Below the pieces are notes generated by a model, which was given only the letters and a program-made list of their open reading frames with translations, had not been told where the DNA came from and did no database searches. Made by a program: the position numbers and the translations under genes. Shown in pieces: positions 46,311 through 46,386 of a stretch of 46,386 bases of DNA (position 1 is the first letter of the stretch; each line of letters opens with the position of its first letter). Source of the DNA: Chloroflexota bacterium (GTDB lineage Bacteria > Chloroflexota > Limnocylindria > P2-11E); assembly GCA_005889405.1 (NCBI GenBank), contig VBFY01000065.1, positions 1 through 46,386 on the forward strand. Direction: 5' to 3'.

Positions 46311-46386
46311 TTACAGGGTGCGTCGAACGACGCCAGAGCCACCGCTCGTCTTGACGACCTCGAAACCCGCCTTTTGATACATCGAG
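46311..46386 (-). CDS. GNAT-family acetyltransferase, C-terminal fragment (5' end outside window)
   Basis: The minus strand encodes the last 24 codons of a protein ending SMYQKAGFEVVKTSGG...VRRTL then TAA. Tyr-x-Lys-x-Gly-Phe followed by a short strand and Arg-x-Leu is the typical C-terminal end of GNAT acetyltransferases. It stops 10 bases before the MOSC start. Substrate cannot be assessed. Confidence 0.6.
   Translation of the reverse strand, partial: SMYQKAGFEVVKTSGGSGVVRRTL

Overview
The window is GC-rich, gene-dense chromosomal DNA from a bacterium. An aa3-type cytochrome oxidase whose subunit II carries a fused cytochrome c, a fused heme A/heme O synthase, a mycobacterium-like CysM-CysO-Mec cysteine pathway, a MoxR/DUF58/DUF4129 operon and a CSLREA-type secreted giant all fit a Chloroflexota-like or neighbouring Terrabacteria lineage. 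That placement is inference; no rRNA is present. Several predicted promoters put the transcription start within a few bases of the start codon, suggesting frequent leaderless mRNAs.

Layout. 1-1113: a partial GAF-GGDEF signalling protein. 1165-4352: PlsC-like acyltransferase and a short CysRS-family enzyme, divergent from an M42-like aminopeptidase. 4353-4788: gene-poor stretch with a promoter-like sequence, several perfect hairpins and a strong terminator, a candidate structured RNA. 4789-5859: membrane protein. 5868-7472 (minus): cysM-cysO-mec. 7503-9073 (minus): an XRE-HTH/TPR regulator preceded by a well-supported 39-codon gene for a secreted mini-peptide ending in a 10-residue Cys...Cys segment, a possible peptide-receptor signalling pair and the most interesting observation here. 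9197-10111: EamA transporter.

10142-20803 is a respiration and copper region: SCO1, coxC, a subunit IV-like protein, coxB, and a minus-strand operon coxA - ctaA/ctaB fusion - ctaG - cupredoxin, then a propeller lipoprotein translationally coupled to copA. Together these supply the oxidase subunits, heme A, copper insertion (SCO1, CtaG) and copper export (CopA, with a CsoR-like palindrome over its first codons). 20826-31206 holds an RDD protein, a polytopic spermidine-synthase-like protein, SpoIIM-family and GT87 proteins, and the tightly overlapping DUF4129-DUF4350-MoxR-DUF58 operon. 31228-33495 is an MMPL transporter, followed by tRNA-Pro(UGG) at 33572-33645.

33659-39648 holds a signal-peptidase-like protein that appears to lack the catalytic Ser, downstream of a 1762-residue secreted protein made of a seven-bladed Vgb-like propeller, a CSLREA segment and about 17 beta-helix repeats. 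39781-46386: a propeller lipoprotein, glutamate synthase large subunit with a terminator hairpin directly before its ribosome-binding site (likely attenuation), a MOSC protein and the 3' end of a GNAT acetyltransferase gene.
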